From Diaphorobacter aerolatus (GTDB lineage Bacteria > Pseudomonadota > Gammaproteobacteria > Burkholderiales > Burkholderiaceae_C): 64,000 bases of DNA. Position 1 is the first letter of the stretch; each line of letters begins with the position of its first letter. Position numbers and translations under genes: made by a program. This document shows positions 1 through 7,621 of this stretch, piece by piece. The DNA is taken from assembly GCF_014489535.1 (NCBI RefSeq), contig NZ_CP060783.1, forward strand, positions 620,001-684,000. The letters run 5' to 3'. The notes beneath the pieces are model-generated. The model was not told the origin of the DNA. It did not search any database and saw only the letters and a list, made by a program, of their open reading frames with translations.

Positions 1-361
1 CATATGGCAGCTTCTTGTACAGATGCTGGTTGGCCGATTGCGTGGTGTTCGTGGTAATCAGGATCGTGTAACCATCGGGCGCAGCCTTGGCGACATACTG
101 CGCGGCGATCATGCCGCTTGCGCCGCCCTTGTTGTCGACAACGACGGCCTGCCTGGTGTCTGCCGTCACCGACTGCCCGAGCGCACGCGCCAGCAAATCG
201 GTCGCGCTGCCAGCGGCGAACGGCACGATGAAGGTGATCGGCTTGGCGGGATAGTCTGCCGCCTCGGCCTGCGCGGCCATGGCGACGACAACGGCGCCGA
301 GGGATGCGGCCAGAACGCTGCGGCGGGAGAACGAAGAAAAAGAGTCAGTGCAAACGCGCAT
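1..361 (-). CDS. Bug-family tripartite tricarboxylate transporter substrate-binding protein (N-terminal part)
   Basis: Periplasmic solute-binding receptor of the Bug/TctC type, which normally captures a small carboxylate. Only the first 120 codons are in the window; the rest lies beyond the left edge. The start at 361 has a GGAGA ribosome site. The protein begins with an Arg-Arg signal sequence (SFSSFSRRSVLAAS) and then shows the family pattern: YPAKPITFIVPFAAG near residue 35, a VVVDNKGGASG block and PDGYTIL. It is the last gene of a minus-strand group behind two AtuA-type genes, which suggests that it brings in a substrate handled by them; that link is inference. Family assignment is firm, ligand unknown. 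Confidence 0.9.
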   Translation of the reverse strand, partial: MRVCTDSFSSFSRRSVLAASLGAVVVAMAAQAEAADYPAKPITFIVPFAAGSATDLLARALGQSVTADTRQAVVVDNKGGASGMIAAQYVAKAAPDGYTILITTNTTQSANQHLYKKLPY

Positions 362-397
362 GGGTATGTCTCCTTGGTTTTCAAATGGGGGAATTTT

Positions 398-784
398 TCA
401 GGGTTGCTCGTCATCGCTGCCCGCGAGGAAAACGCGCAGCTCGTGGGGCACGTCAATCTCGATATCCAGCAGCAGAAACGACAACGCCTTGCCGTGACTG
501 TCCAGATTGAGTGCATCGTTCACGCCGCCGTCGAGCACGTCGTCAAGCACGAAGTTCATCGCATGCAGGTTTGGCAGCACGTAGCGTTTGACGCGGCCCG
601 GGCGGCGCAACGCGAATTGCGCGGCCACGCGTTCCTCGGTGAGTTCGCGCAGCAGCAAGTCCCAGAACACCGGGTGCCAGGCAATCACGCTGATGTTGGA
701 TCGATTGCCCTTGTCGCCGGTTCGGCCGTGCGCCAGCCGGTGCAACGCAACGGGCTGGGCGGAGGATGTGAGCTTGTCGGTCAT
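398..784 (-). CDS. AtuA-related small protein
   Basis: A protein of about 128 residues. It carries the AHGRTGDKGNRSNIS motif near the N terminus, typical of the small AtuA-related proteins found beside or fused to AtuA/DUF1446 proteins. The start at 784 (MTDKL) is preferred because GGGAAA lies just upstream; an alternative ATG at 802 would add six residues. It begins about 20 bases after the AtuA stop codon and is surely co-transcribed with it. The two are probably subunits or domains of one enzyme. The exact reaction of this family is not established. Confidence 0.8.
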   Translation of the reverse strand: MTDKLTSSAQPVALHRLAHGRTGDKGNRSNISVIAWHPVFWDLLLRELTEERVAAQFALRRPGRVKRYVLPNLHAMNFVLDDVLDGGVNDALNLDSHGKALSFLLLDIEIDVPHELRVFLAGSDDEQP

Positions 785-805
785 GATTTTTCCCGTCTGC
801 ATTGG

Positions 806-2188
806 TCACTCAACGAAGGCAAAACGCTCCTGGACCGCATCACGCGGCACCAGGCAGGACACCGTGCCGAGCCGCGCGCGAATCGCCGAACGCACGCCCC
901 CGCCGCCGGCAGGCCCCGCGCAATAAAGCGCATTCACCTCGCGCGCAAGCCGCAATGCGTCGGCACGATCTTCACGTTGCCATGACAGCCTGAGCCGCAC
1001 ATCGCGGGCCGCGCGCAGGCCTTTCAATTGCGCAGCGCTTGCGGTGTTCAGCCATTCATTGGCATCGTCGCCAAAGACGCTGTTCACGCCGATGAGATCC
1101 ACACGAATCGCCGCCTCGCGGCCCAGCCGTTCGCGAATCACGTCCGCCGCGAGCAAGGCCCTGGCGCCCGCCCGCGCACCGGCATACGAGATTTCCGCCT
1201 CGGCAAACCAGCCCGCCTCGAAGCACACGTTGACCTTGAGCGTGGCCGGGCGCTCATGCCCCTTCACGCCTTCGAGCCGCACCTGATTGAGCGCGACTTC
1301 CTGCACGCGCGCCTCGCTGATGTCCGCCGTCACGTCGGGCGTGAGATATGCCGAGGGATCATGCAGCTCATACAGCAGTTGCTCCTTCACCGTGCAACCG
1401 TCGATGCGCCCGCCGGTTCCGGCGGGTTTGGAAATAGTGCAATCGCCGTTCGCATCGATGTCGGCAATCGGATAACCCACGTTCGCAAGATCGGGAACGT
1501 CCTTGTAGCCGGGGTCGGCAAAATAGCCACCGGTTACCTGCGAGCCGCACTCGAGCAAATGCCCGACCATGGTCGCGCGCGCAAGCCGGTCCCAATCCTG
1601 CATCGACCAGCCGAAATGCGCGAGCGCCGGGCCCAGCACGAGAGATGGATCCGCCACGCGCCCGCACACGACGACGTCCGCTCCGGCACGTAGCGCATCG
1701 GCAATCGGCTGCGCGCCGATATAGGCATTCGCACTCACGATGTTCTGCGATGGCAGGCGCTCGCCCAGCGCCTCGACCAGCATCGGCCGGTGCCGTTCAT
1801 CGAGCAGGTCGTCGCCCTCCACCACCGCGATCTTCGGGCGCCGTGCCCCCAGTTCTTCGGCCAGTGCCAGAATGCGCCGCGCCGCGCCACGCGGATGAGC
1901 CGCCCCAAAATTGCTCACGATGCGAATGCCATGTTCGAGACACAGCGCCAGCACCGGGCGCAGCAGTTCATCAAGTAGTGGCTCGTAACCCGCGTCGGAA
2001 TCGTCGCGAAGCGCCAACTGGGCGAGCGCCAACGTGCGTTCGGCCAGCGTCTCGAACATCAACACCGAGGGCTTGCCAGCGGCAATCAGATCGCGAACGA
2101 TGGGCAGCGCCGCGTCCGTGCGATCACCCGAAAAGCCCGCCGCACATCCGATCCGCAAGATGTCCGGCAGCACATTGGACTGTGTCAT
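806..2188 (-). CDS. Acyclic terpene utilisation AtuA-family protein (DUF1446)
   Basis: A 460-residue protein, intact, of the usual length for AtuA-like (DUF1446) proteins. Recognisable blocks are IGCAAGFSGDRTDAA at the start, VSNFGAAHPRGAARRI, VVEGDD, DVVVCGRVADPSLVLGPA and ECGSQVTGGYFADPG. Family members occur in acyclic terpene (citronellol) breakdown and in many CoA-linked catabolic clusters; their biochemical role is not well defined. It leads a minus-strand unit with the small AtuA-related gene and the Bug receptor, and is divergent from a LysR regulator 83 bases away that probably controls it. The substrate cannot be read from the sequence. Confidence 0.88.
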   Translation of the reverse strand: MTQSNVLPDILRIGCAAGFSGDRTDAALPIVRDLIAAGKPSVLMFETLAERTLALAQLALRDDSDAGYEPLLDELLRPVLALCLEHGIRIVSNFGAAHPRGAARRILALAEELGARRPKIAVVEGDDLLDERHRPMLVEALGERLPSQNIVSANAYIGAQPIADALRAGADVVVCGRVADPSLVLGPALAHFGWSMQDWDRLARATMVGHLLECGSQVTGGYFADPGYKDVPDLANVGYPIADIDANGDCTISKPAGTGGRIDGCTVKEQLLYELHDPSAYLTPDVTADISEARVQEVALNQVRLEGVKGHERPATLKVNVCFEAGWFAEAEISYAGARAGARALLAADVIRERLGREAAIRVDLIGVNSVFGDDANEWLNTASAAQLKGLRAARDVRLRLSWQREDRADALRLAREVNALYCAGPAGGGGVRSAIRARLGTVSCLVPRDAVQERFAFVE

Positions 2189-2271
2189 ATGGCTGTCTCC
2201 TGATGGCGAATGTAGGGGTGTTGCGTTATTCTGTTAAATCGATAATCAAAATGAATTAATCCAATATTCAA
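2189..2271. promoter_or_regulatory. Divergent promoter region between AtuA and LysR genes
   Basis: An AT-rich 83-bp gap in otherwise GC-rich DNA, with several short dyad-like elements between about 2235 and 2271 (GATAATCAAAATGAATT and ATTCAAATGAAT). LysR-type regulators usually bind such divergent gaps and control the neighbouring gene. The exact operator cannot be fixed by eye. Confidence 0.45.
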
Positions 2272-3195
2272 ATGAATATCTCAAGCAGACAGATCGATGC
2301 CTTTCTGGCGCTCGCCGCGCAGCGCAACTTCACGCGCGCCGCCGCGCAATGTCATCTGTCGCAGCCAGCCTTCAGTGCACTCATCAAGGTGCTGGAAGAA
2401 GACCTGGGCGTGCGTCTGTTTGATCGCAGCACGCGTCATGTCGAACTCACGACCGAAGGCGCGAATTTCATGGAATCCGCCGAACGCATCCGAAGCGAAG
2501 TGAACCAGGCCATTTCCGGCATGCGCGACGCCGCCACCCTGCGACGCGGGCGCGTGGCCATCGCACTGCTGCCATCGCTCGCGGCGGGCTGGCTGCCGGA
2601 GCGGCTGGCGGAGTTCCGCGAACGCTTTCCCGGCATCGAAATCGAGATCGCTGACGTGCTGTCCGAACCCTGCATCGACAGGGTCGCGAGCGGCAAGGCC
2701 GACTTCGCACTCGCGGCCATCCGCGCCGACACGCCCGATCTCCAGGCCGAGCCTTTCTGCAGCGACGACTTTCACCTCGTCTGCAAGCCCGACCACCCAC
2801 TCGCCAAAGGTACGCGCAAACACCCGATCACCACCATCACGCCACAGGAACTGGCGAAATGGCCCTTCATCCACATGGCCCGCCACAGCAGCGTGCGCCA
2901 GTTCCTCGAAGCCGCCTTGCACCCACTGCCCATGAAAAGCGTGATGGAAGTCGAGCAACTCGCCACCGTCATGGGCATGGTGCGCGCGGGCTTGGGAATC
3001 AGCGCAATTCCAGCGCTGGCGCTGTTTCATTTCCAACAGCAAGGACTGGTCACGTGGCCCCTGCCTTGGCCCGAACTCACCCGCCAAATCTACCTGGTCC
3101 GCCGCCGCGACCGAAGCCTCTCGGTTGCGGCGCAGGCGATGTATGCGCTGCTTATGGAGAAACGTCCCAAGGGGTCGTTTTTTGATGAGAATTGA
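2272..3195 (+). CDS. LysR-family transcriptional regulator
   Basis: A 307-residue regulator of standard family length. The N-terminal helix-turn-helix is clear (ISSRQIDAFLALAAQRNFTRAA, then LSQPAFSALIKVLEEDLG and LFDRSTR), followed by a substrate-binding-like effector domain from about residue 90 to the end. It is transcribed away from the AtuA gene across a short AT-rich gap, the classic arrangement for a LysR activator of a catabolic unit. Its target is therefore probably the AtuA/Bug group. The effector is unknown. The gene lies at the border where base composition falls sharply downstream. Confidence 0.92.
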   Translation: MNISSRQIDAFLALAAQRNFTRAAAQCHLSQPAFSALIKVLEEDLGVRLFDRSTRHVELTTEGANFMESAERIRSEVNQAISGMRDAATLRRGRVAIALLPSLAAGWLPERLAEFRERFPGIEIEIADVLSEPCIDRVASGKADFALAAIRADTPDLQAEPFCSDDFHLVCKPDHPLAKGTRKHPITTITPQELAKWPFIHMARHSSVRQFLEAALHPLPMKSVMEVEQLATVMGMVRAGLGISAIPALALFHFQQQGLVTWPLPWPELTRQIYLVRRRDRSLSVAAQAMYALLMEKRPKGSFFDEN

Positions 3196-3205
3196 TAATT
3201 CTCAT
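3185..3205 (+). terminator. Possible hairpin at the end of the LysR gene
   Basis: Perfect inverted repeat ATGAGAATT / AATTCTCAT with a three-base loop, overlapping the LysR stop codon. It has no strong T-run after it, so a terminator role is only possible. Confidence 0.3.
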
Positions 3206-3492
3206 TTAAATCGAACACCTGCTATTAATTCGCAGAGAAATGCAATACCAACGCCAAGCACCTCAACAACAGATATTTTTTCTAGAGATTCCCATTTTCA
3301 AACTCATATTGGTCATCTGTTAAAACAGAAAAAGAAAATATCATCCTGAATTCCATCACCGCTCCATGCCTCGAAAATATTCCTCGGCTGCCACACCGAC
3401 AAAAACGATAATGCATATACGAAATTTAGGGAAGGCCTGCAAAACTCCCCTGAATGCAGTCACCATCACCACAATTTTGCGATCATCGCCAC
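3196..3492. other. AT-rich non-coding stretch
   Basis: About 300 bases of low-GC DNA between the LysR gene and an IS remnant. I see no gene, RNA or repeat in it. It marks the left end of the accessory segment. Confidence 0.5.
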
Positions 3493-3655
3493 ATGAAGCA
3501 AATCAGTCTGGGCTTGAACCTGTCGATCAAGAAGACGCGCAAGCGCGAATTTCTCCGGGCGTCCAGCGTTTCTCGTTGAGACGATGCTGCGCATTCATTA
3601 ACTGCAGCAATGGTTCAGTCTGAGTGATCCGGCCATGAAGGAGTCCTTATCAGAA
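3493..3655 (+). pseudogene. Remnant of an IS5-family transposase
   Basis: From 3493 the DNA encodes MKQISLGLNLSIKKTRKREFL, the typical start of IS5-group transposases. It then jumps, in another frame, to RPAFLVETMLRIH and LQQWFSLSDPAMKESL, which is the segment that normally lies some 25-40 residues further on. The join is therefore an internal deletion. In addition, the codon between MLRIH and LQQW is TAA, a nonsense change. No C-terminal part and no inverted repeats are seen. It is a dead fragment and shows that this AT-rich segment was a site of repeated insertion. Confidence 0.8.
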
Positions 3656-3686
3656 GATGAGTTTTTCAGACATTCCCTAATTTTGA

Positions 3687-4172
3687 TTAATACAGTTTCT
3701 TGACAACACGAGAATTTCCATCATATCTTGCAAAATAAACTGATAACGCATATTTTTTTCCAGCCCAACTCAACACACATGTCGCCAATTCCTCATCGTT
3801 AAAATGATGGCAGGATATTATTTTATTTTTCAAAAAAAATTGCGTCGTGTAAATTAATGATTTATCGTTCCATGGTTCAAGATATATGTATTTTGAAGTG
3901 TATTTGTAATACATTAACGAGATGGATAAAAATAAATATTTATCCACTTTCTTAGCAGCACGAATTTCTTCGCAAGTATTGTCTGGACAATATTCCAAGA
4001 ATAAATTTTTATTTTTTCGATGAAATTTCATCCCTCCATTGGGCGCGCCTTCGAGAAACGTCATTAATTCATCGAGATGGTTTGGATTCTTCGACGATTC
4101 ATTCGCCTTCGCTTCAATGTTTGGGATAAACAGTAGGAATAGTGCCCCCATCAGAAAGCGCAGGGACACCAT
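3687..4172 (-). CDS. Hypothetical secreted protein
   Basis: An open frame of AT-rich codons. The ATG at 4172 is chosen because a good signal peptide follows directly (MVSLRFLMGALFLLFIPNIEAKA), giving about 161 residues; the frame is open further upstream to 4331. The mature part has a CPDNTCEEI cysteine pair and later cysteines (ISCHHF, ATCVLSW), so disulphides in the periplasm are plausible. I recognise no family. It lies beside other small secreted orphans and downstream of the Rhs toxin region; such genes are often orphan immunity or inhibitor genes, but that is inference. Confidence 0.6.
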   Translation of the reverse strand: MVSLRFLMGALFLLFIPNIEAKANESSKNPNHLDELMTFLEGAPNGGMKFHRKNKNLFLEYCPDNTCEEIRAAKKVDKYLFLSISLMYYKYTSKYIYLEPWNDKSLIYTTQFFLKNKIISCHHFNDEELATCVLSWAGKKYALSVYFARYDGNSRVVKKLY

Positions 4173-4469
4173 TTCCAGGTTCCAATTGAATATACCAGTG
4201 GTTGCGAGTAGGCCGGTTTTAAAACAACTCGAGTTGAGTTCCGTTGAAGCCGCAGGATTTCGTGCAGGCAATAACATCCCCATTGTTAGCAGGATTTTAT
4301 GTAGAGATAACAATTGCGATTTCATAATCATGATGGATAGCTTCGTTTTTCTGTCTTACCGGTCACCAAAAGACTAAAATCTCAATTTCCAATATTCCCT
4401 TACGCAGGTTTTCATACAGTTTAAACATTAAATGAAAGAAAACGCATACCTCAAGATAATATAAAATAT

Positions 4470-4874
4470 TCAACGTCCATTTCTTTTTAAGTATGTTGCG
4501 TCGGGGGTGTCAGCTGGATTATTTGAAAAAAATTCAATATACTCAGCTTTTGGGGTTCCTTTTTTGGGCGATCGACATTTGACATACCAGATTCTCATTT
4601 GAATACCCGTCTTCAGGTCGCTTATTTTAACATCGCCACCAAATGCTGAATATGCCGACGTAAGGTTATTAATATTAACGACAATATTCTTGTTGGTATC
4701 TACGCTATGCAGTATTAGCTCATTATTATTGATTTCCATCAAAATACCCGCCGCATTGTGATAAGAAACTATTGCTTCCGAATCCGGGATAGGGGTACTG
4801 CATTTTGAGGTCGCCTCGTTTGATAATGAGATTAATAGTACGAAGAAGGCGATGTACTTGTAATTTGTTTTCAT
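4470..4874 (-). CDS. Hypothetical secreted protein
   Basis: About 134 residues if it starts at the ATG at 4874, where MKTNYKYIAFFVLLISLSNEA forms a clear signal peptide. The frame extends upstream to an ATG at 4952, but those 26 residues (DEFSDYPWCINGDWFDA...) do not look like a leader and may be the tail of a lost gene. The mature part is beta-rich looking (GILMEINNNELILHSVD) with cysteines at CSTPIP and VKCRSPKKG. No family recognised. Codon use is AT-rich, unlike the core genes around it. Confidence 0.6.
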   Translation of the reverse strand: MKTNYKYIAFFVLLISLSNEATSKCSTPIPDSEAIVSYHNAAGILMEINNNELILHSVDTNKNIVVNINNLTSAYSAFGGDVKISDLKTGIQMRIWYVKCRSPKKGTPKAEYIEFFSNNPADTPDATYLKRNGR

Positions 4875-5130
4875 TCCTTTACTGCCGGTTTTGTCATTTG
4901 CATCAAACCAGTCGCCGTTGATGCACCAGGGATAGTCTGAAAACTCATCCATCTCTCAAAAATGAAACGCAATTTTTTTTAAAATCTTATTATTTTGAAA
5001 TTATTTTTAATACGAAACAGATAAAAATTAATATCTCCACTAAAAACATATCCAGCAATCCAAAAATAAATGGAGAAAATATTTTATAGGCAAAAATAAT
5101 AAAAATGACAAGAATAATTATCCAATCTCA
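4875..5130. other. AT-rich flank left of the insertion sequence
   Basis: Very AT-rich DNA between a hypothetical gene and the left end of the IS. Apart from the possible upstream extension of the hypothetical gene (4875-4952), no gene or RNA is visible. Confidence 0.5.
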
Positions 5131-5160
5131 TGTGATCATATTCCCCGTAGAAGCTGGGCA
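5131..5160 (+). repeat. Left terminal inverted repeat of the IS
   Basis: Pairs with 6560-6589 with two mismatches in 30 bases. Confidence 0.85.
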
Positions 5161-5222
5161 CTCATCGAAGCCAGAGAGGTAATGCGCGGCGTCATCAAGT
5201 CTTTCAAAATGGAGCCGATCAC

Positions 5223-6203
5223 ATGAGCCAAGTGCACGCCCAAGCCCGCACCACCCCGCGAACGAGAGCCGAGATCAAAGCCTCGACAGAGACCTTGGCT
5301 CAACTGGCCGAACGCTACAACATCAGCCGCGCCACCGTGCTCAAGTGGAAACATCGGGAGACACCCGATGATCTTTCGCATAGGCCTCACAAATTGCACA
5401 CGACACTCTCACCCGTGCAGGAGGCCATTGCGGTAGAGCTGCGTTGCCTGCTGCCGCTTGATGATTTGGTTGCGCTGGTGCGTGAGTTTATCAATCCGCA
5501 TGTCTCGCGTGCGGGCCTTGACCGGTGTCTGCGCCGTCACAGCGTTGCCAACTTGCGTGAGCTGCAAGCCAAGGCGCAGGCGGATGCCGGCACAGACACA
5601 CAGCGGCCCGCCAAGACCTTCAAGGACTACGAACCGGGCTTCGTACATGTGGACATCAAGTACCTTCCCCAGATGCCCGATGAACAGCACAGGCGCTATC
5701 TGTTCGTCGCCATCGACCGCGCCACGCGCTGGGTGTTCATGCACATCTACGGCGATCAAAGCGAGGACAGCAGCGTGGACTTCCTGAACCGCCTGGAGCA
5801 TGCAGCGCCCATGAAGATCGTCAAGCTGCTCACGGACAACGGCAGCCAGTTCACTGATCGATTCACCCGCCGGGCACGCCAGCCCAGTGGTCAACATCAG
5901 TTCGATGTGCGCTGCAAGGCACTGGGCATCGAGCATCGCCTGTGTCCACCACGCCACCCGCAGACCAACGGCATGGTCGAGCGTTTCAATGGCCGAATCA
6001 GCGAGGTGCTCAAGCAAACGCGCTTTGCATCAGCCGCACAGTTGGAGGCAACGCTGATGAGCTACGTGAAGACCTACAACCACCAGATACCTCAACGCGC
6101 GCTCGATCATTTGGCTCCTGTTCAGTCAATGAAAGATTGGTATTCCAAGAAGCCTGAGCTATTCAAAAAACGGGTTTATAACCAATCGGGACCTGACAAA
6201 TAA
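5223..6203 (+). CDS. IS481-family transposase (DDE, integrase core)
   Basis: A 326-residue transposase, apparently intact. It has an N-terminal helix-turn-helix (LAERYNISRATVLKWKHRE, about residues 28-47) followed by an rve integrase core. The catalytic acidic residues are visible in HVDIKYL (first Asp), LTDNGSQF (second Asp) and MVERFNGRISEV (Glu). The C-terminal YNHQIPQRALDHLAP block is typical of IS481 relatives. It lies inside inverted repeats, starting 92 bases from the left end. The higher GC of the element compared with both flanks shows that it arrived separately in the AT-rich segment. Confidence 0.92.
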   Translation: MSQVHAQARTTPRTRAEIKASTETLAQLAERYNISRATVLKWKHRETPDDLSHRPHKLHTTLSPVQEAIAVELRCLLPLDDLVALVREFINPHVSRAGLDRCLRRHSVANLRELQAKAQADAGTDTQRPAKTFKDYEPGFVHVDIKYLPQMPDEQHRRYLFVAIDRATRWVFMHIYGDQSEDSSVDFLNRLEHAAPMKIVKLLTDNGSQFTDRFTRRARQPSGQHQFDVRCKALGIEHRLCPPRHPQTNGMVERFNGRISEVLKQTRFASAAQLEATLMSYVKTYNHQIPQRALDHLAPVQSMKDWYSKKPELFKKRVYNQSGPDK

Positions 6204-6559
6204 TGAACACCAAACTAGCTTTTTTGAACATAAACTCACCCAAAGGTTAAGCAATTCTCAAGCTGCTTTATATCGCAATGATCGAGAAGCGGATTTATTT
6301 CAATCTTGCCGATCCAGCTGCGGTCATCCCATAATCGGCCTTGTATCTCCTCCAGCTACATTGCAGCCGCAGTTTTAGGCAACTGATTGATGATTGGTTT
6401 CTAGTGGGCATATAAATAGCTTTCCAACTGAGCACTCCGGGCTGTATCTGCGCCCATTCGCATACACTGTTGTGCGCCCGAGTGTAGAGCCGACTCATGT
6501 AGTTGATTTCGTTTCGAAGAGCTCAACGCATTGCATATCATCGCTCCTGCCTGGAAGCT

Positions 6560-6589
6560 TGCTCAGCTTCTGCGGGGAATATGATCACA
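6560..6589 (-). repeat. Right terminal inverted repeat of the IS
   Basis: Reverse complement of the left end, 28/30 identical, followed by CATG. Confidence 0.85.
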
Positions 6590-6650
6590 TGAAAAGGAGC
6601 ATCTATCAGCTGGCTGTTTGGGTGAGGCTGAGTCGCCTGAAATGAATGCT

Positions 6651-7118
6651 TTACCGACGACTAGTTAGTTTTTTCTTCAACATAATGCAGAATCTTTTAT
6701 CTTGGAGGCTCATGCATTCCTTACTAAGATTGCTCAGTATCTTTTTGGAGTCGATAGCGGTAATTGTGTCTGATCCTGCTTTACGTACTACGGAATTTCC
6801 TAAGAAAATATCCTTATTCGCTTCTTTTAAAAATGCTTTCACGCCACCCGGCGTGGAGAGTAACCTTGCTTCTGTTTGTATATAGGCGTAGCTCAAAGCA
6901 GAGGTGTCGCATGCATTATATTCTTTGTAAAAAATAGAATAATCATGCCAATTTTCAATGCTTGAAAGTTTTTCCTCAGCATATTGGGCGTCGGCTTGAT
7001 TGCAAACGGTTGACGATGCAAATGCAAACATAGGTAGCCCGGCTATCATCATGAAAATGATAGTGATGTAACGAATTATGCTAAATTTATTCAAGCAGGG
7101 CAATGTTAGTGGTCCCAT
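6651..7118 (-). CDS. Hypothetical secreted protein
   Basis: A 155-residue protein with an N-terminal hydrophobic signal (YITIIFMMIAGLPMFAFASS) and a cleavage-like ASS site near residue 35. The mature part is helical, with four cysteines (STVCNQ, YNACDTS, SKECMSLQ, KRFCIML) spaced as two possible disulphides. No family recognised. It follows the Rhs immunity candidate by about 90 bases on the same strand, so it could be a second or orphan immunity or inhibitor protein acting in the periplasm; this rests on position only. Low GC indicates foreign origin. Confidence 0.62.
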   Translation of the reverse strand: MGPLTLPCLNKFSIIRYITIIFMMIAGLPMFAFASSTVCNQADAQYAEEKLSSIENWHDYSIFYKEYNACDTSALSYAYIQTEARLLSTPGGVKAFLKEANKDIFLGNSVVRKAGSDTITAIDSKKILSNLSKECMSLQDKRFCIMLKKKLTSRR

Positions 7119-7210
7119 TATTTAATCAATTATGACCAGCGTCGGCTTGTTTCCCCTGTTTTTGATTAAATCGTGAAAGCAATTGTATGGCTTTTTTGAA
7201 AAATTCATGA

Positions 7211-7621
7211 TCATTTAAAATCATCGTCTGATCTAGATTTTAAAAATAAAGAACGCACCCATCCTGTCAATGCTATAAAGGTGATCCCGGGTGTTATCAA
7301 TAAAGAGATGCCAATATCAATAAAAAGAGACAAGCCTTGATCAAAGCTTCCAGTGACATGGGAAATTAGGCGTGCAAAGCAAAACCATAACCCTGCCGCT
7401 GCGATTGAATACGCGGTCAGCTCTAGCCATTGAATTGAGCGCTTTGGTGATTTTTTATGATGCCAGATGAATAATGCACAACTCACCCAAATGAAGTAAA
7501 TAAAAATCCACAGCGGCCTAGTGGCAGTATATTCCTTAGGTGAAAATATCCATATACATGTTATTAATATGATTAACGTGCATAGCCCTGCTAGGGTTGC
7601 CTTTAGTTCTCGCACGAACAC
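7211..7621 (-). CDS. Small integral membrane protein, putative immunity protein for the Rhs toxin
   Basis: About 136 residues with four hydrophobic segments ([75 protein letters not shown]). The first codon is GTG at 7621 or, with better spacing to AGAGAGG, GTG at 7615. Either way it overlaps the end of the Rhs reading frame by 13-19 bases, so the two are translationally coupled. Small genes in this position downstream of Rhs genes are usually immunity genes. A membrane-embedded immunity protein would fit a toxin that acts on or from the inner membrane. No known family recognised. Confidence 0.6.
   Translation of the reverse strand: MFVRELKATLAGLCTLIILITCIWIFSPKEYTATRPLWIFIYFIWVSCALFIWHHKKSPKRSIQWLELTAYSIAAAGLWFCFARLISHVTGSFDQGLSLFIDIGISLLITPGITFIALTGWVRSLFLKSRSDDDFK

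Larger units (their letters stand above)
5131..6589 (+). mobile_element. IS481-like insertion sequence
   Basis: Bounded by inverted repeats: positions 5131-5160 and the reverse complement of 6560-6589 match at 28 of 30 bases (both start TGTGATCATATTCCCCG). A single transposase gene (5223-6203) is inside. The palindrome CATG flanks both ends, so the true border may instead be TGATCA... with a CATG target duplication; a palindromic target cannot be told from an extended repeat. The 386 bases between the transposase stop and the right end are unusual for this family and hold no recognisable gene, only a 67-codon minus-strand frame (6295-6498) of doubtful value. Confidence 0.82.

Noticed and set aside
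23..985. Long plus-strand open frame opposite the AtuA and Bug genes
   Set aside because: Shadow of GC-rich coding DNA; the opposite strand has clear family matches and ribosome sites.
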